Part shown: positions 15,446-23,458 of the stretch, in pieces
Layout of the letters: each line of letters begins with the position of its first letter
Numbering within the stretch: the first letter of the stretch is position 1
Origin: Rhodocyclales bacterium
Lineage (GTDB): Bacteria > Pseudomonadota > Gammaproteobacteria > Burkholderiales > Rhodocyclaceae
Length of the DNA stretch: 49,249 bases
NCBI GenBank assembly: GCA_016192435.1
Contig: JACPUD010000071.1
Span: forward strand, 1-49,249
Direction of reading: 5' to 3'
The notes under the pieces: model-generated
What the model saw: only the letters and a program-made list of their open reading frames with translations
Told to the model about the DNA's origin: nothing
The model's database searches: none
Translations under genes and position numbers: made by a program

Positions 15446-16334
15446 TGCTGTTTTCTCCCGCTTTCCTGCGCCGCAGCAGCGGTGTCGCCGCCATCATGCC
15501 GACCAGGCCGAAGGCGGCGCCCCAGCCCAGACTCCTGTCGCGATCGCCATCCTGGCCGTAGTTGTGGTTGAAGGCGGTAAGGTAGCGGCGGCCATCCGTT
15601 TCCTTGATGGTCGACAGCACGAAGGCGGCACGCCGTGGGCCGTGCTCGCCGGCCGCCGGCGCGGCCGGCTTGAAATCGCGCGGGAAGAGGACGGTGGCAA
15701 AACCCGCCGCGTCGGTGACGAAGCTGCTGCGGCTGCCGAATTCGGTTTCCAGTTGGAGCGCCTGGCCGGGAAGCGGCTGGCCGTTCCAGCGCACCAGGAA
15801 ACGCCATTTCTCGCTCTCCCGGTAGCTTGAATGCTGGCGCGGCAAGGGATCCGGGACGATTTCCAGTTCATGCCTGGGGCGCTTCAAGAGCTCTTTCGGC
15901 GACGGCCCGGGATTGCCGAAGTACCAGGCGGTGGAGGCCACGCGCACTTCGCCCGGGTTCTCCTCGCGGGCGACCACCCAGTGATAGTTGCCGATCCTGG
16001 GGCTGAGCGTCTCGATCCTGGCTCCCTCCGCGCCGACCGGATAGTCCATCTTCAGGCGCTCTGGCGGGCCTTCCGTGGCGAACACGGTGACTGACGCCGC
16101 GGCGAGGCCCTGCGGCCGCAGCATTGCCGCTGACCGTTCGCCGCGTGCGCCCTTGCCGGGAAGCAACAGCGGCTGGCGGGTCCATTCGCGGTTGCCGGCG
16201 GGCCGCCCGGTGGCCGCGGCTGCGGGCGGTAGCGAGGTTCGGGCGGCGGCCGCGGGCGGCGCGGAGCCGTGGTCATGCGATTGGCCGTGGGCGCCCGCGG
16301 CGACGATGGCGATCAACACCGGATATAGTTTCAT
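15438..16334 (-). CDS. Exported DUF4198-like protein with C-terminal membrane anchor
   Basis: 298 residues starting MKLYPVLIAIVAAGAHGQSHDHG, that is a signal peptide followed by a His-rich N-terminus. The middle part has beta-rich DUF4198-type features (YHWVVAREENPGEVRVASTAWYF; GQPLPGQALQLETEFGS; FVTDAAGFATVLFP) as in periplasmic proteins near TonB-dependent metal receptors. A C-terminal helix followed by LLRRRK suggests anchoring. The start is taken at the ATG before the signal peptide. Its ends nearly touch the neighbours: 8 bp after the receptor gene and an 8-bp overlap with the polyferredoxin gene. Confidence 0.75.
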   Translation of the reverse strand: MKLYPVLIAIVAAGAHGQSHDHGSAPPAAAARTSLPPAAAATGRPAGNREWTRQPLLLPGKGARGERSAAMLRPQGLAAASVTVFATEGPPERLKMDYPVGAEGARIETLSPRIGNYHWVVAREENPGEVRVASTAWYFGNPGPSPKELLKRPRHELEIVPDPLPRQHSSYRESEKWRFLVRWNGQPLPGQALQLETEFGSRSSFVTDAAGFATVLFPRDFKPAAPAAGEHGPRRAAFVLSTIKETDGRRYLTAFNHNYGQDGDRDRSLGWGAAFGLVGMMAATPLLRRRKAGENSNA

Positions 16335-16342
16335 GGCGGGAC

Positions 16343-18685
16343 TCAGAAGGAGGCTGTCAAGCCTAAGGCCCATGCCCGCGGCTTGCCGACGATGATCGAC
16401 GGATCATTGCTGTCATAGACGCCGTTGTAGGCATTGGTCAGATTGCTCTTGGTGTCGTTGGTGCCGCGCACTGCGGCGAAGTACTTGCGGTCGAACAGGT
16501 TGTCTACCCGCGCGAACACTTGCCATTTCGACCCCGATGCGATTCCCGGCATCCTGAAATCGTAGGTGGTGTGCAGGTTGAACAGCGTGCGCCCCGGCAC
16601 TTTCTCCTGGTTGATTTCATCGCCCCACGACCAGGTCTTGGCATCCATTTCCAGCCGTACGACCCAGTCGGCGGCGGCTTGCCAGCCGACGCTGGTGAAC
16701 AACTGGTGACGCGGCACGCGCGGCAGGGATTTGCCGGCGTTGTTGTAGGCGATGGTCTTGTAACAGGTGCCGTTGGCCATGTTCGTGGCACCGACGCCGG
16801 TCATCGAACACGCGGCGTTGTAGGTGCCGTTCGAGTTGCCCAGTGCCAGCAGGAAGTTGTCGTAACGGGTGAAGCGGGCATCGATCAGGCTGTAGGCGGC
16901 ATCCAGCCAGACGGTCCTTTTCGGATCGGTCTTGAGCGACAGTTCAAAGCCGCGATTGCGGGCGCCGCCGACATTGTCGTAGCGGCTGGCCAGCGCGGTG
17001 GCGCTGCCGGATGCACTGTACTGACCGCTGGAGGCAAGTATGAAATCCTTGCGCTCGATCTGGAATACGGCGGCCTCGATGTCGGTATTGATGCCGAACA
17101 GGCTGGTACGACGCCGAATGCCCGCTTCAAAGGTCAGGGATTTTTCCGGCCGCAGGCTTTCGTTGCTCGCCGTCGCCCCGGTCGGTGAGATGCTGCCGGA
17201 ATAGAGTTGCTCAGCCGTCGGCGTGCGGAATCCGGTCGACAGGTTTGAAAACACGTCGCTTTGCGGGTCGATGGCGTAGGTGCCGCCCAGGCGCCACGAG
17301 CCGACATTGAAGTCGGTCGACTTATTCACGGTGGTGGCACGGTTGTAGAGCGGGTTGCCGCGATAATCGAGCGTCGAATGGTCGTAGCGGGCGTTGGTCG
17401 TCACCGTCAGCTTGTCGCCTGCCGCCCACTTGAACTCGCCATAGACTGCCGCCATGTCTTCCTTGGTGAAATCGTCGCTGGTCACGCTGCCCACGGGAAC
17501 CGTGGCGCCGAACGGGGAATTCCGGAAGCTGGTGATCGCCTTGACCAGATTGACGTATTCGTTGGCGCGCAGGTCGAGGCCGGCAAGCCAGCCCAGAGTG
17601 TCGACGCTGGTGCGCCACTCGCCTTTGATCCCGCGCTGAGTCTGGTTGTAGAAGTTGCCGTACTGGTAGGCGTCCTGCGCCGTCACCGCGGCCCCGGTGC
17701 CGGTATAGCGTTGCGGCGCCGACCAGAAGTAGGTGCGGTCCTTGTACTGGTAGGCAAGGAGCATCAGATTGCCCTTGTCGCTGTAGTCGTTGGAGTAGGT
17801 GACGTTGAGTTTTTCCAGATTGACGTCGTAGCCGCGGGTGTAGTCGCGGCCCAGCACGCCACGGGGATCGACCTCCGCCTGATTCACCCCGGCCACCGAG
17901 CCATGCTTGTCCTTCATCCGGTCGGACTTTTCGAAACCGACGGTCAGGTCGGAGCGGTCGGTCAGAAACAGCCGGACATTGCCGTCGATGTAGTCGGTCT
18001 TGTAGGCCGATTGCCAGTAATAGTCTTGGCTGGAGCGATGGGTGGTCTGGATATGTCCGGTGCCCCAGTCGGTGGCAAAGCCGGCGCGCAGTTGCTGGCG
18101 GTTATAGCCCCAGGAGCCTTCGTCCGCCGCCACCGTGACACCGGCATACCGGGCGCCGCGCTTGGTGGTGATGATCACCGCGCCTGACAGCGCATCTTCG
18201 CCGAAGAGATAGGAGGCGCCGCCCTTGATCACCCGGATCGACTCGATGTTGTCGAGATCGACGTTGACCTTGCCGGTGCGTTCGAACACCGGCACGCCGT
18301 CGATGACGATCGCCACGCCGGGCTTTTCTCCCATGTAGCGCTGGTTTTCGACGCCGCGCAGCTTGATCTTGATCTCGTCGCCGGACGACAGGTCGGCCGT
18401 TACGCCGGGGATCGCATTCAGGATCTCGACCATGTTCTGCGGCCGCCTTTGGTCCACGGTCTTGCCGCTGATATCGTGGATGCTTGACGGCTCCGAACGC
18501 TTCGAGGTGAAGCGATCGTCAATCGTGGTCGAGCTTACCTTGACCTCGCCCAATTGAGCTTCTCCAGCACCGGCGGCGCCTGCGCAGAGAGCGCCAAGCG
18601 CCGCGGCCAGCCCGATGGCCAAGGGTCGCCTGACGGAACACGGTGTATCTGGTTTGGATCGGCTGAGCATGAAAGTGGGCCTCAT
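16343..18685 (-). CDS. TonB-dependent outer-membrane receptor
   Basis: 780 residues. Signal peptide to about residue 40, then a plug domain (QNMVEILNAIPGVTADLSSGDEIKIKLRGV; PGVAIVIDGVPV; IRVIKGGASYLFGEDALSGAVIITTKRG) and a 22-strand beta barrel ending in the aromatic signature ALGLTASF. The substrate is not readable from sequence. The exported His-rich protein and polyferredoxin in the same run point to a metal such as copper (compare NosA/OprC of denitrifiers), but siderophore or heme uptake cannot be excluded. It follows exbD by 42 bp. Confidence 0.9.
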   Translation of the reverse strand: MRPTFMLSRSKPDTPCSVRRPLAIGLAAALGALCAGAAGAGEAQLGEVKVSSTTIDDRFTSKRSEPSSIHDISGKTVDQRRPQNMVEILNAIPGVTADLSSGDEIKIKLRGVENQRYMGEKPGVAIVIDGVPVFERTGKVNVDLDNIESIRVIKGGASYLFGEDALSGAVIITTKRGARYAGVTVAADEGSWGYNRQQLRAGFATDWGTGHIQTTHRSSQDYYWQSAYKTDYIDGNVRLFLTDRSDLTVGFEKSDRMKDKHGSVAGVNQAEVDPRGVLGRDYTRGYDVNLEKLNVTYSNDYSDKGNLMLLAYQYKDRTYFWSAPQRYTGTGAAVTAQDAYQYGNFYNQTQRGIKGEWRTSVDTLGWLAGLDLRANEYVNLVKAITSFRNSPFGATVPVGSVTSDDFTKEDMAAVYGEFKWAAGDKLTVTTNARYDHSTLDYRGNPLYNRATTVNKSTDFNVGSWRLGGTYAIDPQSDVFSNLSTGFRTPTAEQLYSGSISPTGATASNESLRPEKSLTFEAGIRRRTSLFGINTDIEAAVFQIERKDFILASSGQYSASGSATALASRYDNVGGARNRGFELSLKTDPKRTVWLDAAYSLIDARFTRYDNFLLALGNSNGTYNAACSMTGVGATNMANGTCYKTIAYNNAGKSLPRVPRHQLFTSVGWQAAADWVVRLEMDAKTWSWGDEINQEKVPGRTLFNLHTTYDFRMPGIASGSKWQVFARVDNLFDRKYFAAVRGTNDTKSNLTNAYNGVYDSNDPSIIVGKPRAWALGLTASF

Positions 18686-18727
18686 GAAATGGACATATAT
18701 TGGCGATCGGGCAGGAGCTTGACCGCC

Positions 18728-19138
18728 CTATCCCTTGGGTTCGGTGACGAAGGCGATGCGGTTGATGCCGGCCTTCTGCGCGGCGGCGAGGATCTCGGCC
18801 ACCTTGTCGTAGCGCGTGGCGCGATCGGCGCGCAGGTGCAGTTCGGGATTGCGGCCGGCCGTCGCGGCGAAGCGGCTTTCCACTTCACTGTGCTGCACCG
18901 GAGCGCCGTCGAGGTAATAGCGGCCCTCGGCATCGAGCGCGAGCTGGATCAGCAGCGGCTTGTCTTCGATGCGTTGCGCACTGACTTGCGGCAGATCGAT
19001 GGGCACGGCCTGGTGCAGCACCGGGATGGTGATGATGAAAATCACCAGGAGCACCAGCATCACGTCCACCAGCGGCGTGGTGTTGATCTCCGCCATGGGC
19101 TGGACGCCGCCGCCTGCGCCGAAGGAACCGATTGCCAT
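18728..19138 (-). CDS. exbD: ExbD, proton-channel subunit of the TonB energising complex
   Basis: 136 residues. The single transmembrane helix has the family motif MAEINTTPLVDVMLVLLVIFIIT with the proton-carrying Asp, followed by a periplasmic domain. The ATG giving MAIGSF is preferred over a TTG 15 bp upstream because betaproteobacterial ExbD proteins begin this way. It lies directly behind exbB. Confidence 0.92.
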   Translation of the reverse strand: MAIGSFGAGGGVQPMAEINTTPLVDVMLVLLVIFIITIPVLHQAVPIDLPQVSAQRIEDKPLLIQLALDAEGRYYLDGAPVQHSEVESRFAATAGRNPELHLRADRATRYDKVAEILAAAQKAGINRIAFVTEPKG

Positions 19139-19145
19139 GGCGCGC

Positions 19146-19880
19146 TCAGGCAAGCTGCCGCACCAGCGCGGCGGGTGCCGCGTCGGCGAGCGGGCCCGTC
19201 GCGGCCGGGCGCCGGACGCCGGTGGTGAAGTAGGCGTGCAAGTCGTGGGCGAAGCCGTCGAGCTGCGCCAGTACCAGCCGGTTGGCGCGGGTCAGCGCGT
19301 TGTAGGCGAGCACCGCCGGTATCGCCACGAAGAGGCCTGCCGCGGTCATGATCAGCGCTTCGCCGACCGGCCCGGCGACCCGGTCCAGCACCACGCTGCT
19401 GGAGCCGGACAGCGCGACCAGCGCGTGATAGATGCCCCACACCGTGCCGAAGAGGCCGATGAAGGGTGCGGTGGAACCCACCGAAGCGAGGAAGGTGAGC
19501 CCGCTTTCGAGGTTGGCCTGCGCCGCCAGCATGTGATTGCGCAAGGCGCGCGTGATCGATTCGGAAAGGCTGACGCCGGCGCCGATGCAAGTCGCTGAAT
19601 CGTAGCTCTGGTGATTGCGCGCGCAGGCGCGCGCCATGCCGGAGTAGAGGCCGCTGCGGTCGGCCGCTTCGATCGCCTGCAGCGCCGCGGGCAGCGCGGG
19701 CGCCTGCCAGAAGGCCTCGGGCGCGCGCTCGCTGGCCAGGCCGATGCGCAACTGGCGCGCGACGCGGCCGAGAATCAGCGCCCAGCTGGCGATGGACAGC
19801 AGCAGCAGGATCAGGGCCGTGGCATGGATCACCGCGTCGCCTTGCTGCCAGAAGTGCGTCAGACCGAAGTGAGTTTGCAT
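19146..19880 (-). CDS. exbB: ExbB, MotA/TolQ/ExbB-family proton channel
   Basis: 244 residues. N-terminal helix (near 16-36), then the characteristic pair of C-terminal membrane segments (LTFLASVGSTAPFIGLFGTVWGIYHAL; VGEALIMTAAGLFVAIPAVLAYNAL). With ExbD it uses the proton gradient to energise TonB. It begins 6 bp after the tonB-like stop. Confidence 0.92.
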   Translation of the reverse strand: MQTHFGLTHFWQQGDAVIHATALILLLLSIASWALILGRVARQLRIGLASERAPEAFWQAPALPAALQAIEAADRSGLYSGMARACARNHQSYDSATCIGAGVSLSESITRALRNHMLAAQANLESGLTFLASVGSTAPFIGLFGTVWGIYHALVALSGSSSVVLDRVAGPVGEALIMTAAGLFVAIPAVLAYNALTRANRLVLAQLDGFAHDLHAYFTTGVRRPAATGPLADAAPAALVRQLA

Positions 19881-19886
19881 GATGGA

Positions 19887-20549
19887 TCAGCTTTCCAGTT
19901 GGAAGGTGATGGGAACCTGGACCCAGGTCGCGATGGTCTGTTCGCCTTGTCGCGCGGGTATGAAGCGCCAGCGGCTGACGGCCTCCTGGGCGGCCCGGTC
20001 GAGGCGCGCAAATCCGCTGCCGAGCTTGAGTTCGATCTTCTCGGCCAGCCCGGCGGCGCTGACGTGGACCCGCAGCAGCACCTTGCCCTGCTCGCCGAGC
20101 CGGCGCGAAGCAGGCGGATAGACCGGCTGCGGGTTGTCCAGGTAGTCGGCATCGAAGCGCGCCGCGGTGATCGTCGGCGGGACCGGCGCGGCCGCTGCGG
20201 GACTCGTCGGCATCGCCTGGATCGGCGCCGAGGGCGGCGCAGGCACGACGAAGTCCGCCGCCGTGTCGCTGGTCGCGCTGGAGGTCAGCAGCGGCGCGGC
20301 AGCCGGCGGCGGCGCCGGCCGCGGCGGCGATGGCTGCGGGGGCTTGGCCGCTTGCGACCGCGGCAGTTGCGGCAGGTTCTCGATCAGGCGCACCGCCATG
20401 GGTTCGAGGGTTTGCGTCAGCGCTCCGCTCGGCACCACCGTCGCCACCATGACCAGCAGCAGCGCATGCGCGGCCGCCGCACCGGCAAACGGCAACAGCG
20501 GCTGTTCGGCTTGGCCGATGCGGGGCGGGCGCGGAAAGAGAATACCCAT
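19887..20549 (-). CDS. tonB: TonB-family energy transducer
   Basis: 220 residues from the ATG giving MGILFPRPPR. One N-terminal membrane helix (LLPFAGAAAAHALLLVMVATVV), a proline-rich periplasmic spacer (KPPQPSPPRPAPPPAAAP), and a C-terminal TonB domain (YPPASRRLGEQGKVLLRVHVSAAG, then DRAAQEAVSRWRFIPAR). Upstream in-frame codons would add ALKP repeats from a 12-bp tandem repeat; that extension is not supported by a good start. First gene of the seven-gene minus-strand run, divergent from nirN. Confidence 0.88.
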   Translation of the reverse strand: MGILFPRPPRIGQAEQPLLPFAGAAAAHALLLVMVATVVPSGALTQTLEPMAVRLIENLPQLPRSQAAKPPQPSPPRPAPPPAAAPLLTSSATSDTAADFVVPAPPSAPIQAMPTSPAAAAPVPPTITAARFDADYLDNPQPVYPPASRRLGEQGKVLLRVHVSAAGLAEKIELKLGSGFARLDRAAQEAVSRWRFIPARQGEQTIATWVQVPITFQLES

Positions 20550-20550
20550 C

Positions 20551-20586
20551 GGTTTCAGTGCGGGTTTCAATGCGGGCTTCAGTGCG
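20551..20586. repeat. Three tandem 12-bp units next to the tonB start
   Basis: Units GGTTTCAGTGCG, GGTTTCAATGCG and GGCTTCAGTGCG. Read on the minus strand they would encode ALKP three times directly before the chosen tonB ATG. Confidence 0.75.
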
Positions 20587-20679
20587 GCGCGGCGACTGTG
20601 GCGGCGAAACAGCGGTTCATGGCTTGCGTCCTCGGCGAACAATGGCGCGCATTGTGGGCTGCCGCGGGCCGCCGCCGCT

Positions 20680-20711
20680 GCGACAGAAGGCCGCATGCGG
20701 CCTTCTGTCGC
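20680..20711. promoter_or_regulatory. Perfect 32-bp palindrome in the tonB-nirN divergent region
   Basis: The half-site GCGACAGAAGGCCGCA is followed directly by its reverse complement, centred on GCATGC. There is no T-run, so it is not a typical terminator. A dimeric regulator operator or a REP hairpin are both possible. Confidence 0.55.
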
Positions 20712-20750
20712 GCGGCATGTTGTCGCACAGCGGCGGCTCCGGCCGGTTTG

Positions 20751-20764
20751 TTGAGCGCGATCAA
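20751..20764 (+). promoter_or_regulatory. Candidate FNR/DNR-type box upstream of nirN
   Basis: TTGAGCGCGATCAA matches TTGAT-N4-ATCAA at 9 of 10 defined positions. It is centred about 121 bp before the nirN ATG and could also act on the divergent tonB operon. Confidence 0.65.
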
Positions 20765-20878
20765 GGACGCCCGCCGGCAAGCCGCTGCAGACTCGTGCTG
20801 CAGGCGCGCGCAGCCGATTCAGGCGGAGAGTGCGCTAAGCTGCAGGCCGCGTTTCACTCGCAAATCCATCACGGGACG

Positions 20879-22534
20879 ATGCACAACATGAAATCATCCT
20901 TCGCCGCCGCCACGGTCGCCCAGGCGGCGACGCCCTGGCAAGTCCGCCTCCGGAAATGTGCCGCGAGTCTCGGCCTGCTGGCCGTCGCCGTGCTTGCAAC
21001 GGGCGCCAGCGCCGCCGATGCACCGGCGCTCTACCAGCAGCATTGCGCGGTCTGCCACGGCCCCGGCCGTCTCGGCCTGACCGGCCCGGCGCTGTTGCCG
21101 GAGAGCCTGTCGCGGCTGAGGAAGCCCGAGGCGATCAAGACCATCGGCGCCGGCCGCGCGGCGACCCAGATGCTGGGCTTCGCCGACCGTTTGAACAAGG
21201 ACGAGATCGCCGCGCTGGCCGACTACATCTACACCGCCGTGTCGCCAGCGCCAACTCTTGCGGCAGCCGATATCAAGGCTTCGCGCGTGGTCTATTTCGC
21301 GCCCGGCAGCCTGCCGGCCAAACCCGCCGCGGTGTTCCAGGGCGTGGACATGATGAACCTGTTCATCGTGGTCGAAACCGGCGACCACCACGTCACGGTG
21401 CTCGACGGCGACAAGCTGGAACCGATCCACCGCTTCCCCAGCCGCTACGCGCTGCACGGCGGGCCGAAATTCACGCCCGACGGGCGCTATGTCTTCTTCG
21501 CCTCGCGCGACGGCTGGATCACCAAGTTCGACATCTGGAACCTCAAGGTGGTGGCCGAGATCCGCGCCGGCATCAACACGCGCAACGTCGCCGTCTCCGG
21601 CGACGGCAAGTACCTCGCGGTGGCCAACTACCTGCCGCACACCCTGGTGCTGCTCGACGCCGATCTGAATCTGCTCAAGGTGCATGAGGTCTGGGACAAG
21701 GAGCGCAAGGAAAGCTCGCGCGTTTCCGCCGTGTATGACGCGGCGCCGCGCCAGAGCTTCGTCGCCGCGCTGAAGGACGTGCCCGAGGTCTGGGAGATCA
21801 GCTACAACCCGAAGGCCGACGACATCCCGGTCGGCATGGTGCACGACTACAAGTACAAGGAAGGCGCCTTCATCCCCGGCTTCCTCAATCCGCGCCGCAG
21901 CTTCCTCTCCGAACCGCTCGACGACTTCTTCTTCACCCAGAACTACTCCGAACTGATGGGCTCGTCGCGCACCGCAGGCCAGGGCCAGGTGGTGCATCTA
22001 GATGTCAGGAAGAAGATCGCCGACCTCAAGCTGCCCGGCATGCCCCACCTGGGCTCCGGCATCACCTGGAACTACAAGCCGCCGCAGGGCGCGCAGGATC
22101 GCACCGTGATGGCCACGCCCAACCTCAAGGAAGGCCTCATTACCGTGATCGACATGAAGGACTGGAGCACGGTCAAGACCATCCCCACGCTGGGCCCCGG
22201 CTTCTTCATGCGCAGCCACGAGAACACGCCCTACGCCTGGACCGATTCGATGATGTCGAAGGGCAAGGACACGCTGCAGGTGATCGACAAGCGCACGCTG
22301 GAGAAGGTCGCCGAGGTCAGGACCGATCCGGGCAAGACCCTGGCCCACGTCGAATTCACGCGCGACGGCAAGTACGTGCTGGCGAGCCTGTGGGAACGCA
22401 AGGCCGACGGCGGTGCGCTGATCGTGTTCGACGCGGCCACCTTCAAGGAAGTCAAGCGCATCCCAATGGACAAGCCGGTCGGCAAGTACAACCTGTTCAA
22501 CAAGATCAACCGTTCGGAAGGCACCAGTCACTGA
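20879..22534 (+). CDS. nirN: NirN-like periplasmic cytochrome c / heme d1-binding dehydrogenase
   Basis: 551 residues. A signal peptide ends near residue 46 (GASAADAPA). The cytochrome c domain carries CAVCH (Cys56, Cys59, His60). A linker (VSPAPTLAAAD) encoded by a repeat copy leads to an eight-bladed propeller with the NirF/NirN segment RYALHGGPKFTPDGRYVFFASRDGW and the C-terminal GKYNLFNKINRSEGTSH. NirN oxidises dihydro-heme d1 in the last step of heme d1 formation and hands heme d1 to NirS. NirS is disfavoured because the ALHGGP region matches NirF/NirN. The second ATG, three codons later, is also possible. Confidence 0.85.
   Translation: MHNMKSSFAAATVAQAATPWQVRLRKCAASLGLLAVAVLATGASAADAPALYQQHCAVCHGPGRLGLTGPALLPESLSRLRKPEAIKTIGAGRAATQMLGFADRLNKDEIAALADYIYTAVSPAPTLAAADIKASRVVYFAPGSLPAKPAAVFQGVDMMNLFIVVETGDHHVTVLDGDKLEPIHRFPSRYALHGGPKFTPDGRYVFFASRDGWITKFDIWNLKVVAEIRAGINTRNVAVSGDGKYLAVANYLPHTLVLLDADLNLLKVHEVWDKERKESSRVSAVYDAAPRQSFVAALKDVPEVWEISYNPKADDIPVGMVHDYKYKEGAFIPGFLNPRRSFLSEPLDDFFFTQNYSELMGSSRTAGQGQVVHLDVRKKIADLKLPGMPHLGSGITWNYKPPQGAQDRTVMATPNLKEGLITVIDMKDWSTVKTIPTLGPGFFMRSHENTPYAWTDSMMSKGKDTLQVIDKRTLEKVAEVRTDPGKTLAHVEFTRDGKYVLASLWERKADGGALIVFDAATFKEVKRIPMDKPVGKYNLFNKINRSEGTSH
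21236..21260 (+). repeat. Interspersed 23-bp motif, copy 5
   Basis: GCCGTGTCGCCAGCGCCAAC followed by TCTTG is a full-length copy. It lies within nirN exactly at the junction of the cytochrome c and propeller domains. Confidence 0.75.
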
Positions 22535-22598
22535 AGCTATCCGCGCGGCGCCGGGCTGATGTATCGTTGCGCCATCGCGATACTTAAAGGACCCGGCC

Positions 22599-22895
22599 AT
22601 GAGTCACAAACACCGAAATGTCCTGCAGGCGATTTTCCACGATCCGCTGAGCAGCAACATCCAGTGGCGTGAAGTCGAGTCGCTGTTGCACCACCTCGGC
22701 GCCACGGTCGAACCGGGCCACGGCGCGCGCTTCCGCGTCGTCCTCAACCGCCACGAGTTCACGGTGCACCATCCCCACCACGGCAACGAGTTCGGCAAGA
22801 CCGACGTCAAATATCTGCGCGAATGCCTCGCCGCCGCCGGCGTCACACTGTCCAGCTACGACGAGCAGCACAAGGCGGCCAGCGGTGATGGATGA
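22599..22895 (+). CDS. HicA-like small protein
   Basis: 98 residues. The segment [60 protein letters not shown] fits a HicA-type fold (dsRNA-binding-like; toxin RNases in HicAB systems). HicA normally has a catalytic His in GSHxxF; here the position reads GARFRV, so catalytic competence is doubtful. No HicB antitoxin gene is adjacent. AAAGGA precedes the ATG. Its stop overlaps the next gene by 8 bp. Confidence 0.7.
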   Translation: MSHKHRNVLQAIFHDPLSSNIQWREVESLLHHLGATVEPGHGARFRVVLNRHEFTVHHPHHGNEFGKTDVKYLRECLAAAGVTLSSYDEQHKAASGDG

Positions 22896-23145
22896 AACCC
22901 AGGCCGGCAATCCGCTGCACGGCATTACGCTGAAAATCATCCTCGACCGTCTGGTCGCGCACCATGGCTGGGAGGAACTGGGGCAGCGCATCGATATCCG
23001 CTGCTTCACCCACCAACCGAGCATCGCCTCCAGCCTCAAGTTCCTGCGCCGCACGCCGTGGGCGCGGGACAAGGTCGAAGCCCTGTATCTGCGCCTGCCG
23101 CGCTCGACGGCCGGGCCGCCGCCGGCTTCCCGGCTGCCGGGCTAG
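22888..23145 (+). CDS. VF530/DUF2132 family protein
   Basis: 85 residues. The whole protein follows the DUF2132 pattern [61 protein letters not shown], a family with a VF530-type DNA-binding-like structure and no settled function. It overlaps the HicA-like gene, so the two are probably co-expressed. Confidence 0.88.
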   Translation: MDETQAGNPLHGITLKIILDRLVAHHGWEELGQRIDIRCFTHQPSIASSLKFLRRTPWARDKVEALYLRLPRSTAGPPPASRLPG

Positions 23146-23324
23146 CGGAGGAACCGTTCCCAGCTGCCGACGCGGTGGTGCACCGGCTGCCGCTCGGCCC
23201 ACGCGGCGAGGCGTTCGATCCAGCTCGCCGGCCTTGCGGCCGGCGCCTGGCGCACCGCGGCCACTCGGCGCGCGGCGCGCGGGACAGGAAGAATGAGTCC
23301 GTGAGGTGCAGTGTGGCTGTTCAT
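23142..23324 (-). CDS. Small protein of unknown function
   Basis: 60 residues from an ATG at 23324, rich in Ala and Arg with three Trp ([27 protein letters not shown]). It is transcribed divergently from the LysR gene, and its last codon overlaps the end of the VF530 gene on the opposite strand. Small Arg-rich proteins next to LysR regulators are common, but no family is claimed. Confidence 0.5.
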   Translation of the reverse strand: MNSHTAPHGLILPVPRAARRVAAVRQAPAARPASWIERLAAWAERQPVHHRVGSWERFLR

Positions 23325-23458
23325 GGCGGCTCCCGTTCGGAGGTGGTGCGGAACCCGTGAATTCGGATTGCTACGCCTTGAATGCACTATAGAACTTGGC
23401 AATCGCGCACACAATATGGAACAATGCAGCATCAGTCTGCAAAATTGCAAACAATGCC

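Larger units (their letters stand above)
20550..20878. other. Divergent intergenic region between tonB and nirN
   Basis: A 329-bp region without a supported gene. It contains a triple 12-bp tandem repeat (20551-20586), a perfect 32-bp palindrome (20680-20711) and a FNR/DNR-type box (20751-20764). It should hold promoters for both divergent transcripts. Confidence 0.7.

Noticed and set aside
20879..22534. nirS (cytochrome cd1 nitrite reductase itself)
   Set aside because: The cytochrome c plus d1-propeller layout would fit, but the segment RYALHGGPKFTPDGRYVFFASRDGW and the RSEGTSH end match the NirF/NirN branch.
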